Shown here: positions 1 through 8,972 of the stretch, piece after piece
Layout: each line of letters begins with the position of its first letter
How positions within the stretch are numbered: the first letter of the stretch is position 1
Assembly (NCBI GenBank): GCA_937888735.1
Contig: CALASN010000008.1
Location: forward strand, 1-52,835
Length of the DNA stretch: 52,835 bases
From: UBA5499 sp002426275
GTDB lineage: Bacteria > Bacillota > DTU084
Reading direction: 5' to 3'
Made by a program: the position numbers and the translations under genes
Notes under the pieces: generated by a model
Database searches by the model: none
What the model was told of the DNA's origin: nothing
What the model saw: the letters and a program-made list of their open reading frames with translations, nothing else

Positions 1-24
1 GACGGTGAGGCTAAATTTTTTCAT
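1..24 (-). CDS. possible 5' end of a gene running off the left edge
   Basis: The reverse strand reads ATG AAA AAA TTT AGC CTC ACC GTC (MKKFSLTV), which looks like the start of a signal peptide. Only eight codons are inside the window and the upstream AGGT is a weak ribosome site, so this is a suggestion only. It would be divergent from the arginase-like gene, with the 27-bp repeat (29-55) in its leader. Confidence 0.2.
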
Positions 25-28
25 CAGA

Positions 29-55
29 CAGACCTACAGTTACTTGACGCGACCT
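29..55. repeat. 27-bp repeat, copy 1
   Basis: Matches 37783-37809 at 25 of 27 positions, including an uninterrupted 20-base match (36-55 versus 37790-37809). Read on the minus strand in one frame, both copies encode RSRQVTVGL, and the two mismatches fall at third codon positions (GTA/GTG, GGT/GGG). Nothing else is shared around the two copies. See findings. Confidence 0.8.
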
Positions 56-70
56 ATTTTGAGAAGAAAT

Positions 71-99
71 TTAACTTTGTGAACAAAAAATGCTATAAT
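71..99 (+). promoter_or_regulatory. promoter of the arginase-like/methyltransferase pair
   Basis: TTAACT (71-76) is followed by a 17-base spacer and TATAAT (94-99), with an extended -10 TG at 91-92. The spacing and -10 are consensus; the -35 matches 4 of 6. It lies about 50 bases before the first start codon. Confidence 0.65.
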
Positions 100-146
100 A
101 TATAGCAAATATAGATGGCTAGCTTTCAAAACGAGGTGAATTGAGG

Positions 147-905
147 ATGACCGGAATCACCAGATTATGTTTTGAGCGTATAGAGCCATATCAATTATCT
201 GAAAGCCAATATGATTTGCTTGACCTGTCGGACATCAGGAGCACATATTGTCTTTGTGACCAGAAAACTCTGGGCTTAATTGGCAAAAGGCTGAGGCGGA
301 GAAAACACAAGGGGATCGCTTTGCTGGGCAGCGGCAATTACCACTATGTGACTTATCTTCTGCTGTCCGAACTTACCTGTCCTTTCTCCCTGGTCTTGTT
401 CGATCACCATCCTGATATGCTTCCGGCCCCCAGCCGTGAGGTGATCTCTTGCGGTTCTTGGGCTCTGGAGGCCATAGAGAAACTGCCGCTGTTGAAAAAA
501 GTCATAATCATTGGTGTGAAAAAAGAGCTGACAGCTGCCATCCCCGCAAAATACCGCAGGAAAATCTCCATCTTCCCTGAAGGCTGGCGCTGGGAAGACG
601 AAAAACTGCTATCTGTCATTCCCACAAGCGGCGTCTACTTGAGCATTGATAAGGATGTGCTCTCGGAGACGGATGCAGTCACGGACTGGGATCAGGGTAC
701 GATGAAGCTTTCTCAGCTGCTTGCTCTGGTCCGGCGCACTGCCGCGGAAAAGCTGATGTACGGCCTGGATCTTTGCGGGGAGTGGCCGGCGTCCGATCTG
801 CGGAAAAAAGGAGCCGCGCGCATGAACGCACAAGCAGACCACAAAGTGATCGCACTAGCGCTTTCTCTTTGGCGCAAGAGGCGGCATTTTGGCGCGGCAT
901 CATAA
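147..905 (+). CDS. arginase-fold (ureohydrolase-like) family protein
   Basis: About 252 residues, the size of a small arginase/agmatinase-fold hydrolase. Metal-ligand motifs of the family are visible: GSGNYHYVT (histidine ligand region), FDHHPDM (the DxHxD motif) and SIDKDVL with a following DWDQG (the late DxD motif). The family hydrolyses guanidino or amide C-N bonds at a binuclear metal centre, but the substrate cannot be read here, because this variant is divergent and lacks the classic GGDHS signature. A TTG at 141 could also start the ORF, but GAGGTG at 133-138 sits only two bases from it and eight from the ATG at 147, so 147 is preferred. The methyltransferase gene starts 21 bases downstream with the same type of ribosome site, so the two are probably co-transcribed. 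Confidence 0.8.
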   Translation: MTGITRLCFERIEPYQLSESQYDLLDLSDIRSTYCLCDQKTLGLIGKRLRRRKHKGIALLGSGNYHYVTYLLLSELTCPFSLVLFDHHPDMLPAPSREVISCGSWALEAIEKLPLLKKVIIIGVKKELTAAIPAKYRRKISIFPEGWRWEDEKLLSVIPTSGVYLSIDKDVLSETDAVTDWDQGTMKLSQLLALVRRTAAEKLMYGLDLCGEWPASDLRKKGAARMNAQADHKVIALALSLWRKRRHFGAAS

Positions 906-926
906 TTAGCAATTGAGGTGCAATAC

Positions 927-1766
927 ATGATAAACGAAGAGATGCAGCCTTTTTTGAAATGGGCGGGCGGAAAGCGGCAGTTGTTACCTAAGATACGGAG
1001 ATATGTTCCTAAACAATACAACACTTATTATGAACCGTTCGTCGGCGCAGGCGCCGTTCTTTTTTACCTTCAACCCCAAAAAGCGGTAATCAACGATATA
1101 AACGCCGAATTGATAAACGTTTATACTGTGGTGAGGGATAACTTTGACCAATTGCTTCCCGATTTGAAAACACATAAAAACGAGCGCGAATACTTTTATG
1201 CTATTCGCGCTCTGGACAGGGAACCGGAATACAGGGACCTTTCGGCCACCAAAAAGGCTTCGCGGCTCATCTATTTGAACAAGACTTGTTTTAACGGCCT
1301 TTACCGGGTGAACGGCAAGGGAAATTTCAATGTTCCTTTCGGAAGAAACAAAAACACTAAAATCGTCAATGAACCTGTGCTGCGAGCAGTGCACACTTAT
1401 CTGGTCTCAAATGACGTTACTATTTTAAATGTTGACTTTGCCGCAGCTGTCTCCGGCGCCGGAGAAGGCGATTTCGTCTATTTTGACCCGCCGTATGATC
1501 CGTTGTCCGACACCTCTTCTTTCACCAGTTACAGCAAAGGCGGGTTCGATAGGGAAGAGCAATTGAGATTGAGAGATCTCTGCGTTGAACTGGACAGGCG
1601 GGGCTGCAAGTTCCTTTTGAGCAACTCCGCCACAGATTTCATCATCTCAAGTTACGCGGAACGAGGCTTTACGGTTGAAAAAGTATCCGCGGTCAGAAAT
1701 ATAAACTCGGTGGCTGCAAAGCGAGGGAAGATCTCGGAAGTTCTGGTGAGAAATTATGACCCATAG
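927..1766 (+). CDS. D12-class N6-adenine DNA methyltransferase (Dam/DpnM type)
   Basis: About 279 residues, normal for Dam-type enzymes. The N-terminal FLKWAGGKRQLL is the AdoMet-binding motif I, and DPPYDP followed by a TSFTSY-like segment is catalytic motif IV of the D12 class. Family enzymes transfer a methyl group to adenine N6, often in GATC. A GTG at 918 overlaps the ribosome site GAGGTG (915-920), so the ATG at 927 is chosen. No cognate restriction enzyme is adjacent, so it is either an orphan regulatory methyltransferase or the remnant of a restriction-modification system. Its 3' end faces a broken glycosidase gene on the other strand, which overlaps it by about 70 bases. Confidence 0.9.
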   Translation: MINEEMQPFLKWAGGKRQLLPKIRRYVPKQYNTYYEPFVGAGAVLFYLQPQKAVINDINAELINVYTVVRDNFDQLLPDLKTHKNEREYFYAIRALDREPEYRDLSATKKASRLIYLNKTCFNGLYRVNGKGNFNVPFGRNKNTKIVNEPVLRAVHTYLVSNDVTILNVDFAAAVSGAGEGDFVYFDPPYDPLSDTSSFTSYSKGGFDREEQLRLRDLCVELDRRGCKFLLSNSATDFIISSYAERGFTVEKVSAVRNINSVAAKRGKISEVLVRNYDP

Positions 1767-3068
1767 AAGCGCTTCCCGCTTTCTTTCTCAAATCATCTGT
1801 CAAAAGCAGATAACAGCCTGCAGTCCAGTTATAATCCCTGATGGCGATGATTTTATGCGCCAAATATTGTCCTGAAACCGGGCCTTTGCGGTCGCACTGC
1901 GCAGGCGATACCTCAGCGCGGCTGTCGAAGTATTCAAACAGCACTCTGGACCTGCCATACCACTTTTCAACCTCACGCACAATAAGACCGCCGATCTCAG
2001 ATGCAAGCTCTCTATAGCCATACCGCTCAAGCCCCAAAACGATCATATATGTCCAATTGAGCCAGCTTGGCCCTCGCCACATATCCGTGCCATATGACTT
2101 ATCATCCAACGAAATAGAGGGCACTGGCACTGGGGATGCAAACTCCCCGGGGTCTGTAAGATGCTCTACCAAGGGGGCAGCTTGCTGTGCGGTGCAAGTA
2201 CCGGCAAACAAAGGAGCAAACCCGGCGCAACTTTTCAGAGAACTGAACTTTCCGTCCAGGAGCCGATCATAGAAGAATCCCGTATCCGGATCATAAAGGT
2301 ACTGAGAGATTTTCGCGCCCAGATTCAGGCCGCGCAGGTGAAACCGCTCCGCCTGGTGGGGAATGAATCCGTCCGCTTGGGCCTGAGAGAGGATAGCCCA
2401 AAGCTCCTCTTGGACCATCCGGCCGACATACAAATTCCAGGCTAAGGCATGAAAAGCGGAATCCCACAGCCACATCTCCCTGTGCGGAATGCGATCAGGC
2501 GTGGTTCAGCGGCAGGGAAGCCAACCGGCAGTCTGCTCCACATTAACCCGCAGTATTGACCAAGCTTTTTGGGCGACGGCTTCGCAGAGGGGCACCTGTT
2601 GATAGAACTTTCTGCGATTCTGCCAAACAGCTTCCCAGTCTTCAGTGGACACAGCCGGCGCTTAAGCTGCCGCGTCTTTTTCATCTTCTCCAGCAGCCAG
2701 CATAAACCAAACTGCGCCCTGCCTGAAAGCATAGCCGGATTTTTGCCCGGCGAGACTCACATGAAAGCTGCCCGGAATCTTTCCTGCCCATAGATCATGG
2801 GCGAGGGAACCGAAACAAAAAGCTTCCCCGCGGTATGTTCTCTCTACCAAATCTCCCGTTGCCAGCTGGAATTGACACTCTGAAGCCGAAATGAGTTCAT
2901 CTTCAGCGTGAAAATCAAGTTGCGCTTTAGCCGGCAATTGCACGCAAATACCCAGATGCTGCGCGGTAAAGCCCACCAAAGTTTCTTCCCACATAGCAAA
3001 ATTCTCTCTGCAATACTGAAAAACGGCCCTGTGAAACAAAGCCAGTTAATATCCGGAAGAGTATCCAC
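1693..3068 (-). pseudogene. broken MGH/GH63-like glycoside hydrolase
   Basis: The conceptual protein (about 450 codons) resembles the (alpha/alpha)6 trehalase/GH63/mannosylglycerate hydrolase-like group: PDRIPHREMWLWDSAFHAL, then GPSWLNWTYM, and a C-terminal DYNWTAGCYLLL. The frame is interrupted by TAA at 2662-2664 and TGA at 2506-2508. The TGA replaces the Trp codon expected in a WTTPDR-type motif, and the protein continues recognisably in the same frame after each stop. A further frame change lies near 3040: LPDINW is in one frame and LFHRAVFQYC in the next. No good start codon or ribosome site is visible upstream. The last ~70 bases overlap the methyltransferase gene on the opposite strand, and the original end may be nearer 1770. 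It is the last gene of the locus, after GH130, and its product would have cleaved oligosaccharides. Confidence 0.8.
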
Positions 3069-3143
3069 CTTTTCTAACTGACTATTTTACAGGGCCCACT
3101 TTAGCATTATCAACAGTTCTCTTTATGGAGCGACAAGATAACT

Positions 3144-4184
3144 TCAAAGGAAGACCGCACTAACAGGTTCCTGATACCTTAAGACAAATGCCAATAACTC
3201 AGATAAAGAACAAATGGCCAAGCAGCAGTACTTATCAGCACCTCCATAGTAGACATATAATTTATCGCCAACTACTACACTACCAGTAGGAAAAACAACG
3301 CCATTATAAAACCCTTCAAATTCGTAGTAATGTTCAGGCTCCATAATGAAATCCTTTGCTCTAGCAACAACTTGTGAAGGATTATGCAAATCAAGAAGCA
3401 TCACGCCCACTCGGTAAAGCTTATCCTTTCCAACACTATGATAGAGCGTAAGCCAACCTTGAGGCGTTTTTATGGGTGGAGCGGCGCCGCCGATCTTCTC
3501 TTCCCAGGGTGTACTTCCGCCTGTGGCTAAGAGCTGACTGTCTGACCACGTCAAAAGATCATCAGAATAGGAAATCCAGATTGCCGGATGAGCGGTGCCA
3601 TATTTCTCACCGACCCATTGCATAGGACGATGAAGCATGACATACTTATCGTCAACTTTCTCAGGGAAAAGAATTACATCCCTATCATCCACGTTAGCGG
3701 GGGTAATTCGACCTAAGCGACGAAAATTATGAAAATCACGCGTCATAGCAAGACCAGAACAAGTTAAATTTTTACTTATGCAAAGCGGCGCCTGCGGATC
3801 GATATCTGTTAAATCGTAAGCAACCACTTCTGAAGGATTTTTCTCCCAATATTTCCCAGGAGGTAAGGCGCGAAAAGCATAAGTCAGATAATAGTCCTGA
3901 TTGAATTTTACAATCCTGGCATCTTCAATGCAACCTGCATCGGGGCCATCCGCGCTAGGACCAAAGACTGGATCTGCGCTCAGTCGCTTAAAAACTACAC
4001 CGTCTTTACTGGCAGCAAGGCCAAAATTTATTTTGTGTTCATCATCAAAACCAGCAGCTCGATATAATAGATAAAAAGTGCCATTTTCATACCAAGCTCC
4101 CGGATTACAGGTGCTCGCCGCTTCCCAGCTGTTTTCTTTCAGAGGTGAAAGAATGGGATTGGCCGTTGATTTCATTAATTTCAT
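3144..4184 (-). CDS. GH130-family glycoside phosphorylase/hydrolase
   Basis: 346 residues, typical for GH130 five-bladed propellers. Family landmarks in order: CNPGAW, FYLLYRA, GCIEDARIV (holds the catalytic Asp of GH130), DDRDVILFPE, HRPMQWVG, GGAAPPI, WLTLYHSV and YYGGADKY. GH130 members mainly phosphorolyse or hydrolyse beta-mannosides, e.g. beta-1,4-mannosyl-sugars with release of mannose-1-phosphate; the exact linkage cannot be told from sequence alone. No signal peptide is seen, so it should act in the cytoplasm on imported oligosaccharides. The ribosome site GAGAGGT precedes the ATG. A 113-base gap separates it from the upstream outer-membrane gene, without a terminator that I can see. 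Confidence 0.93.
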   Translation of the reverse strand: MKLMKSTANPILSPLKENSWEAASTCNPGAWYENGTFYLLYRAAGFDDEHKINFGLAASKDGVVFKRLSADPVFGPSADGPDAGCIEDARIVKFNQDYYLTYAFRALPPGKYWEKNPSEVVAYDLTDIDPQAPLCISKNLTCSGLAMTRDFHNFRRLGRITPANVDDRDVILFPEKVDDKYVMLHRPMQWVGEKYGTAHPAIWISYSDDLLTWSDSQLLATGGSTPWEEKIGGAAPPIKTPQGWLTLYHSVGKDKLYRVGVMLLDLHNPSQVVARAKDFIMEPEHYYEFEGFYNGVVFPTGSVVVGDKLYVYYGGADKYCCLAICSLSELLAFVLRYQEPVSAVFL

Positions 4185-4297
4185 ATATATTACCTCTCAG
4201 TCTAGGTCATGTTAGATTGTTTTGTAAAACATCGCTAGGAAATCTCAGCTAGCGGTAGTTAAATGTCAAGGCTGCCAAGAATTAAACTCGCCTCTAA

Positions 4298-6628
4298 TCA
4301 AAAGTTAAAGCTATAATACAACATAAAATAATTAGGATACGCTTGATTGCGATAACCTTCTTTTACGCGGTGAGCAACCCACCAATAATTCCAATCCTCC
4401 CATCTCTTTCCAGTAAGTGGATTTTCCTTTTTCATAAATTCGGCTACCTCATAGCGGGCATAACGTCCCCAATTAGGATCGGAATTGTCCCAATAACCAT
4501 AACTGATCACAAAGCTGCCACGAGGAAGACCGATTTGATATTGTCCGCTGGTAACCGCCATTGCCGCGTCAGGATAATAGGTGGTTCTTACTGTCAGAGA
4601 GCTATTACCGCTGCCGCCCAGTTGAAAACGAAAAGAATTATCGAGAGCAGGCGTTACGTAACCAGTCGGCAGGCTCGGATCATCGGGACCTTTGGCAGCG
4701 ATCAGCGAAATCTCCTGGCTAAAGCGTGAACCCGCCCAGGGAATTGATAATTTACTGTAGCCGATCAGGCTGCTGCCATCGATTACAGCGGGAAGTGAGC
4801 TTTTTTGTTTCCAAAATTGTCCGCCCAAAGTCAAATTACAAGCCATTGAGCCAACGGAAATTTTACTGTCGCGTTTGGCATAAAGCTCCAGCTGGCGATA
4901 ATCATAAGGTACCTGGAAAACAGCGTCATACCCCCGCTCGAGCAACCCGAAATCATAATTACCTTGACGCATGTCTACAGCCACGCCCAAAAGCGTACCT
5001 TTATTTGTACGTCCGTCCATACCACTAGTTAAGCGAAAACCGCTGCCTTCACCTTGTCCCTGGTCCGATAGAAAACGGGATCTTAAATCCAACTTTGTAT
5101 TCCACGCGATCTGACTGGAAAGCCGGTGCTGCCAAGTAACCGTTAACCCGCGAAGCCAGGAGGTCATCTCTGTGTCATATTGACGATTCACCCCTTGAAA
5201 TGAAAGCAAATCTTTTCTAGAACAAACTATCAATAAATTTGTCGAAAATTGGTTATAGTCATCTCTGCTGAATAAATCAAGTTCTTGATCCCATTCCGCG
5301 ACCCGTCGCTTAGGATCTAGCCAGCTGGTGGAGAGCGCCTTTGTCGTCAAAAGAGCGGGTTTATCGCCAACAGAGCCGGAAGCGCTCAAAATCAAATTCT
5401 GAAATCTCCGTCCCAAATAATGACTTACATCGCTGAGCTGCTTTGAAGCTTCCGCCGTATCCATGTATGAAAAATCTGTATCTACATCTTGATTTTGTCC
5501 TCGCCCGAAATAAGCGTACGCTTGCTTTGGATCTTTGGCCAGAACCCATTGATAATCCGGATCCACCACATAGAAATTAGCGCTGACAGAAAGAGGGCCT
5601 ATGCTCTCATCTTCTAAATTTATGCCAAGGGCGTTGCCACCAATCCGACCTAAATTCAAAACCGTTGTCAGTTCATCGTTCGTTTTACGATAAAGCTGCC
5701 AATTTGCCGCGCTGGTTGAACCGGCTAAAATCAGCTTCCCTTGTTTTAATCTTCCTTGCCAATTAAATTCTAAAGCATCCTTACTAAAAGCTAGGGCTGC
5801 GTTATCTCCATCATATTTTTGTACCCTTTGGGCGCCTTGATCATTCTCATTAATCGCGAATCCGGGATTGGCCACATATTTCCGGCCTAGATATAGGCCC
5901 CAGCGATCTGAACTCTGTAATAACCTGGTTCCTTCAATTGCTCCAACAATATATGATGCCCTGCCTTCTCTAGCACCAGTGAAAGACCCTACTTTGGGTC
6001 CTAATCCGCTGGCGCCAGTGGCTAACTGCCTAGCTTCCAGCGGTATAGTTTCAGTGTAAGAAACGTAATCATTCCCTTCAGTCTGAAAGGCATTAAGCAA
6101 CAGGTTTAGCCTAGAAGAGGGTTTGCCCTCAATTTTTAACCCAAGATCAGGTTGTCCTGTCCAAAATGAAGTACGATTTGTCGCTCTAAAATTCCCCAGA
6201 AGTCCCTTAGGGATAAAGTTAGGGCTCTGACTGAGCGTAGCCTTAAATCTGTCGCCACCGGCCTTAAACAGCATCGTGCTGTCCCACTTTTCATTGTATA
6301 GACGAAAAGTACGCTTATTCCCTCCGGGATAATCATAGCCGGCAAAGCGAAGCCTCAAAGGCGCCACGAAATACAGAGTTCCTCCAGAACTTCCACCTTC
6401 AATTCTCAAATTGATTCTATTGCTCCAAATCGATGGCGAGCTGGAAAAAATCCGCTCCTCCCAAGGGTAAGCATTGTCTCTAGCGGGATCATATTTAGCA
6501 GCATCTAAAATAATTGAGCTGTCTAAGGAGCCATAATATCGAATCGGTATCCCTAAAGCATGATTGGCTTGGCAGAGAAAGCCAAAGATAATCAGCGCCA
6601 AGGATAGACGCGAATATTCCTTACCCAT
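4298..6628 (-). CDS. large outer-membrane beta-barrel-like protein (paralog 1)
   Basis: 776 residues with an N-terminal signal peptide (hydrophobic LALIIFGFL, then an AHALG-like cleavage region). The mature part is rich in alternating polar/aromatic strands, and it ends in YYSFNF, a terminal Phe typical of outer-membrane barrels. It is a paralog of the next gene upstream: both have RQGxY...LL...VFxxPY...L near residue 560, and GKxWxDW near the end. I recognise no named family; a role in binding or passing polysaccharide at the outer membrane is inferred from the neighbouring surface hydrolase, lectin-like protein and PorV-like gene. A 15-base gap to the upstream gene and the site GGGGGTAGCGAGT before the ATG indicate an operon. 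Confidence 0.75.
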   Translation of the reverse strand: MGKEYSRLSLALIIFGFLCQANHALGIPIRYYGSLDSSIILDAAKYDPARDNAYPWEERIFSSSPSIWSNRINLRIEGGSSGGTLYFVAPLRLRFAGYDYPGGNKRTFRLYNEKWDSTMLFKAGGDRFKATLSQSPNFIPKGLLGNFRATNRTSFWTGQPDLGLKIEGKPSSRLNLLLNAFQTEGNDYVSYTETIPLEARQLATGASGLGPKVGSFTGAREGRASYIVGAIEGTRLLQSSDRWGLYLGRKYVANPGFAINENDQGAQRVQKYDGDNAALAFSKDALEFNWQGRLKQGKLILAGSTSAANWQLYRKTNDELTTVLNLGRIGGNALGINLEDESIGPLSVSANFYVVDPDYQWVLAKDPKQAYAYFGRGQNQDVDTDFSYMDTAEASKQLSDVSHYLGRRFQNLILSASGSVGDKPALLTTKALSTSWLDPKRRVAEWDQELDLFSRDDYNQFSTNLLIVCSRKDLLSFQGVNRQYDTEMTSWLRGLTVTWQHRLSSQIAWNTKLDLRSRFLSDQGQGEGSGFRLTSGMDGRTNKGTLLGVAVDMRQGNYDFGLLERGYDAVFQVPYDYRQLELYAKRDSKISVGSMACNLTLGGQFWKQKSSLPAVIDGSSLIGYSKLSIPWAGSRFSQEISLIAAKGPDDPSLPTGYVTPALDNSFRFQLGGSGNSSLTVRTTYYPDAAMAVTSGQYQIGLPRGSFVISYGYWDNSDPNWGRYARYEVAEFMKKENPLTGKRWEDWNYWWVAHRVKEGYRNQAYPNYFMLYYSFNF

Positions 6629-6643
6629 ACTCGCTACCCCCTA

Positions 6644-8956
6644 TTAAAAGCTATACCAATAACGCAAGACAACTAAATTTTGCGCCGTGGTTTCACTGCC
6701 TCGTGCAAGGTTTAAATTACGCCAGTCCTGCCAAGGCTTCCCCGCAATCTCAGGATCAAGCAAAGCTTCCTGCCGGCAATACTGACCTGGCAGCACATAG
6801 GGAGTTTCGGTGAATTCCCATAACGTTCCTTTGCCTACTGTTATGCTCCAGTTCCCAAATCCTGACCCGCCTGTGATGGCGGCATATACGTTTTCTTTAT
6901 TCAGCGGGCGCCTGGTGTATCCAACTTTCAACTTACAATTGCCATCTCCCCAAGGCGAGATGAGCAATTCATTATGCCAGGTGCTTCTGAGATAGTTGCT
7001 GGGAAAGTGCTTTCCATTCGGTCCAGATACGCCCAACAAAAGCGTTTCATGGCGGATAAACTTAGTCCAAGGATAACTTACTTTTACCATGCCGACTACG
7101 CTGGTGCCTAACCCTGCGGCCAATGGCGTCGCGTTAGCGTGGCCTCTGAGGCAAGTGAATTCACTTGCCAGGTCGATGTTTACCTGGCCGCGGGCAGTAT
7201 TCCAATTCAATGGCTTCTCTACAAAAAAGCTTAACCTTCCGACATTGTAAGGGAGATCAAATACGTGATCTGCTGTTTCAAACAACAAATCTTTTTCGTA
7301 AGTTCCTTGACGCAAATCCAGGTCGCTTTGGAGCACAGAACCCCCTTTGGTGATCCCTGTCACTTTCCAAGCAAAGCGATTCAGATAGCCTGCGTCCCTG
7401 TAGTGGCTTTCAGGTACCGTTGCATAATCCTGGAAACTCCGCAGGCGGTCATACTTCTCTACCCTAAACTCAGATGATAAGGTCTCGCTCAACGGTCTTA
7501 ACCATTGAATTTGTATCTGGCGCAAGCGGTCCCAATCGGCGAGATAATCACGATCAAGAAGCCTAGTGGCGATAATATCTCCACTTTCTGGCAATAATGT
7601 GACTTTAGCGCCGACTTCTCTAAAATCCTTAATCCTGTCGTCGCCAGTTCGTGGATCATAATCCATTTCCCTTGGCTGGTCAATGCTGTTATGCTCTTGT
7701 CCGGTCAATTGCAGATTACCATATAAACCGCCGATTTGCCCTGGAATGGCTATCTCAGCCTCTGTCGAGCGCATCCCTAAATACGTCAACAAACGAGAAG
7801 GTACCTCTTGCTGGCTGTATCTGCCCATGGGATCTGGCAGTGCTCTGCAGAGAAGCGTGGTTTCCGGGTCATCAACTACCCGGTTAAACCAACCGTAAGC
7901 ATAATTTTCATCTCGAGCGGCCACAGCCTGAAAGCCAGGCTCAATCGCTCGATAAAGAAAATTAAGCGATGCAGGACCAAGAGCCAAATCTCTCACAGAT
8001 ATTTGGCCAGCGCCGCCGCTTGTCTTGCCAATTGCCTCCCACTGCGATGTCGAACCGCTAGTCCCTGCGTAATGGCTCCAATCGCCTTGGCTTTCCAAGA
8101 AACTTGCGCTGATTTCAACTCCGGAAGCAAGCGTTCTTTTTAGATTTAAACCATAGTTTTCTTTCTCAATTCGCAGGCCTTCCTTTGAAACGGATTCCTG
8201 ATCTGTGGCTGTGGAGTAGAACTGCGGGTTATCAACTTGTTTTTTGCCGAAATTGACCGCTACTTGCCAACCGGCCAGGGGCTCCTGAATTTCAAAAAAG
8301 GTATAGTCAGCCATCTCACCGCGATAAGGATATGAGCCGATTTTTTCCCCTGGCGCCACTTCATAATCTGCTACTGTCTGAGGTAATAATTCTCTTACCG
8401 GCAAATAGGCAACGGGCTGATCCCAAATTTTGTAAGCCGCCAGCTTAGTCTTCCCCCAGGCTCCATGCAGTTTGGTCGTTAGTAAAGGTTGATCTGAGTT
8501 GAGAGCAGAAAAGGCGCCTAAGCCATCGTCAAAGCTAAAGAAAGCATAATCCGGATCGTCCCCAACTTTGCGATTGGCTAGTCCCGCGACTAATGGATTA
8601 CCTTTGGCAACAAAGTAGTAGTTACTACCGAAAAACTGTCGCCAATTATCAGGGCTCACCTCGCTGCCCGTAAGGTATTGACCCAGATTATTACCTATCT
8701 GGAGGGTGCTAAGGTTCAACAAGAAAGGAAAATACGCCCTAATTTGTTCTGTAGAATCGTCGCTTTTCATTATGAGCCCGAGCTTGGTGGAAGCGGGAAA
8801 ATAAACGTCGGGATTGGCGATAATTGAACCTATAGAACTTTTTTCAAAAGTAATATCAGTTGCCAATGTCCCTTCCAAAACTAGTTTTGCCATAATTTGT
8901 TGAGCGGGTAAAATGAAAAGCGCTAACAAAAAAATCACGAGCAATTTAAATTTCAT
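6644..8956 (-). CDS. large outer-membrane beta-barrel-like protein (paralog 2)
   Basis: 770 residues with a signal peptide (LLVIFLLALFILPAQQIMA) and a C-terminal RYWYSF, again ending in Phe. Shares length, RQGTYEKDLL...VFDLPY and GKPWQDW with the 776-residue protein downstream, so the two are an old tandem duplication. No enzyme motif is visible. As with its partner, the pattern suggests a surface barrel handling a glycan, but function is not established. The ribosome site is AGAGGTGGGAAGAA before ATG, 16 bases after the PorV-like gene. Confidence 0.75.
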   Translation of the reverse strand: MKFKLLVIFLLALFILPAQQIMAKLVLEGTLATDITFEKSSIGSIIANPDVYFPASTKLGLIMKSDDSTEQIRAYFPFLLNLSTLQIGNNLGQYLTGSEVSPDNWRQFFGSNYYFVAKGNPLVAGLANRKVGDDPDYAFFSFDDGLGAFSALNSDQPLLTTKLHGAWGKTKLAAYKIWDQPVAYLPVRELLPQTVADYEVAPGEKIGSYPYRGEMADYTFFEIQEPLAGWQVAVNFGKKQVDNPQFYSTATDQESVSKEGLRIEKENYGLNLKRTLASGVEISASFLESQGDWSHYAGTSGSTSQWEAIGKTSGGAGQISVRDLALGPASLNFLYRAIEPGFQAVAARDENYAYGWFNRVVDDPETTLLCRALPDPMGRYSQQEVPSRLLTYLGMRSTEAEIAIPGQIGGLYGNLQLTGQEHNSIDQPREMDYDPRTGDDRIKDFREVGAKVTLLPESGDIIATRLLDRDYLADWDRLRQIQIQWLRPLSETLSSEFRVEKYDRLRSFQDYATVPESHYRDAGYLNRFAWKVTGITKGGSVLQSDLDLRQGTYEKDLLFETADHVFDLPYNVGRLSFFVEKPLNWNTARGQVNIDLASEFTCLRGHANATPLAAGLGTSVVGMVKVSYPWTKFIRHETLLLGVSGPNGKHFPSNYLRSTWHNELLISPWGDGNCKLKVGYTRRPLNKENVYAAITGGSGFGNWSITVGKGTLWEFTETPYVLPGQYCRQEALLDPEIAGKPWQDWRNLNLARGSETTAQNLVVLRYWYSF

Positions 8957-8972
8957 TTCTTCCCACCTCTCT

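Noticed and set aside
4343..4729. 128-codon plus-strand ORF opposite the outer-membrane gene
   Set aside because: Antisense shadow of an intact 776-codon gene with signal peptide; no ribosome site and no family resemblance.
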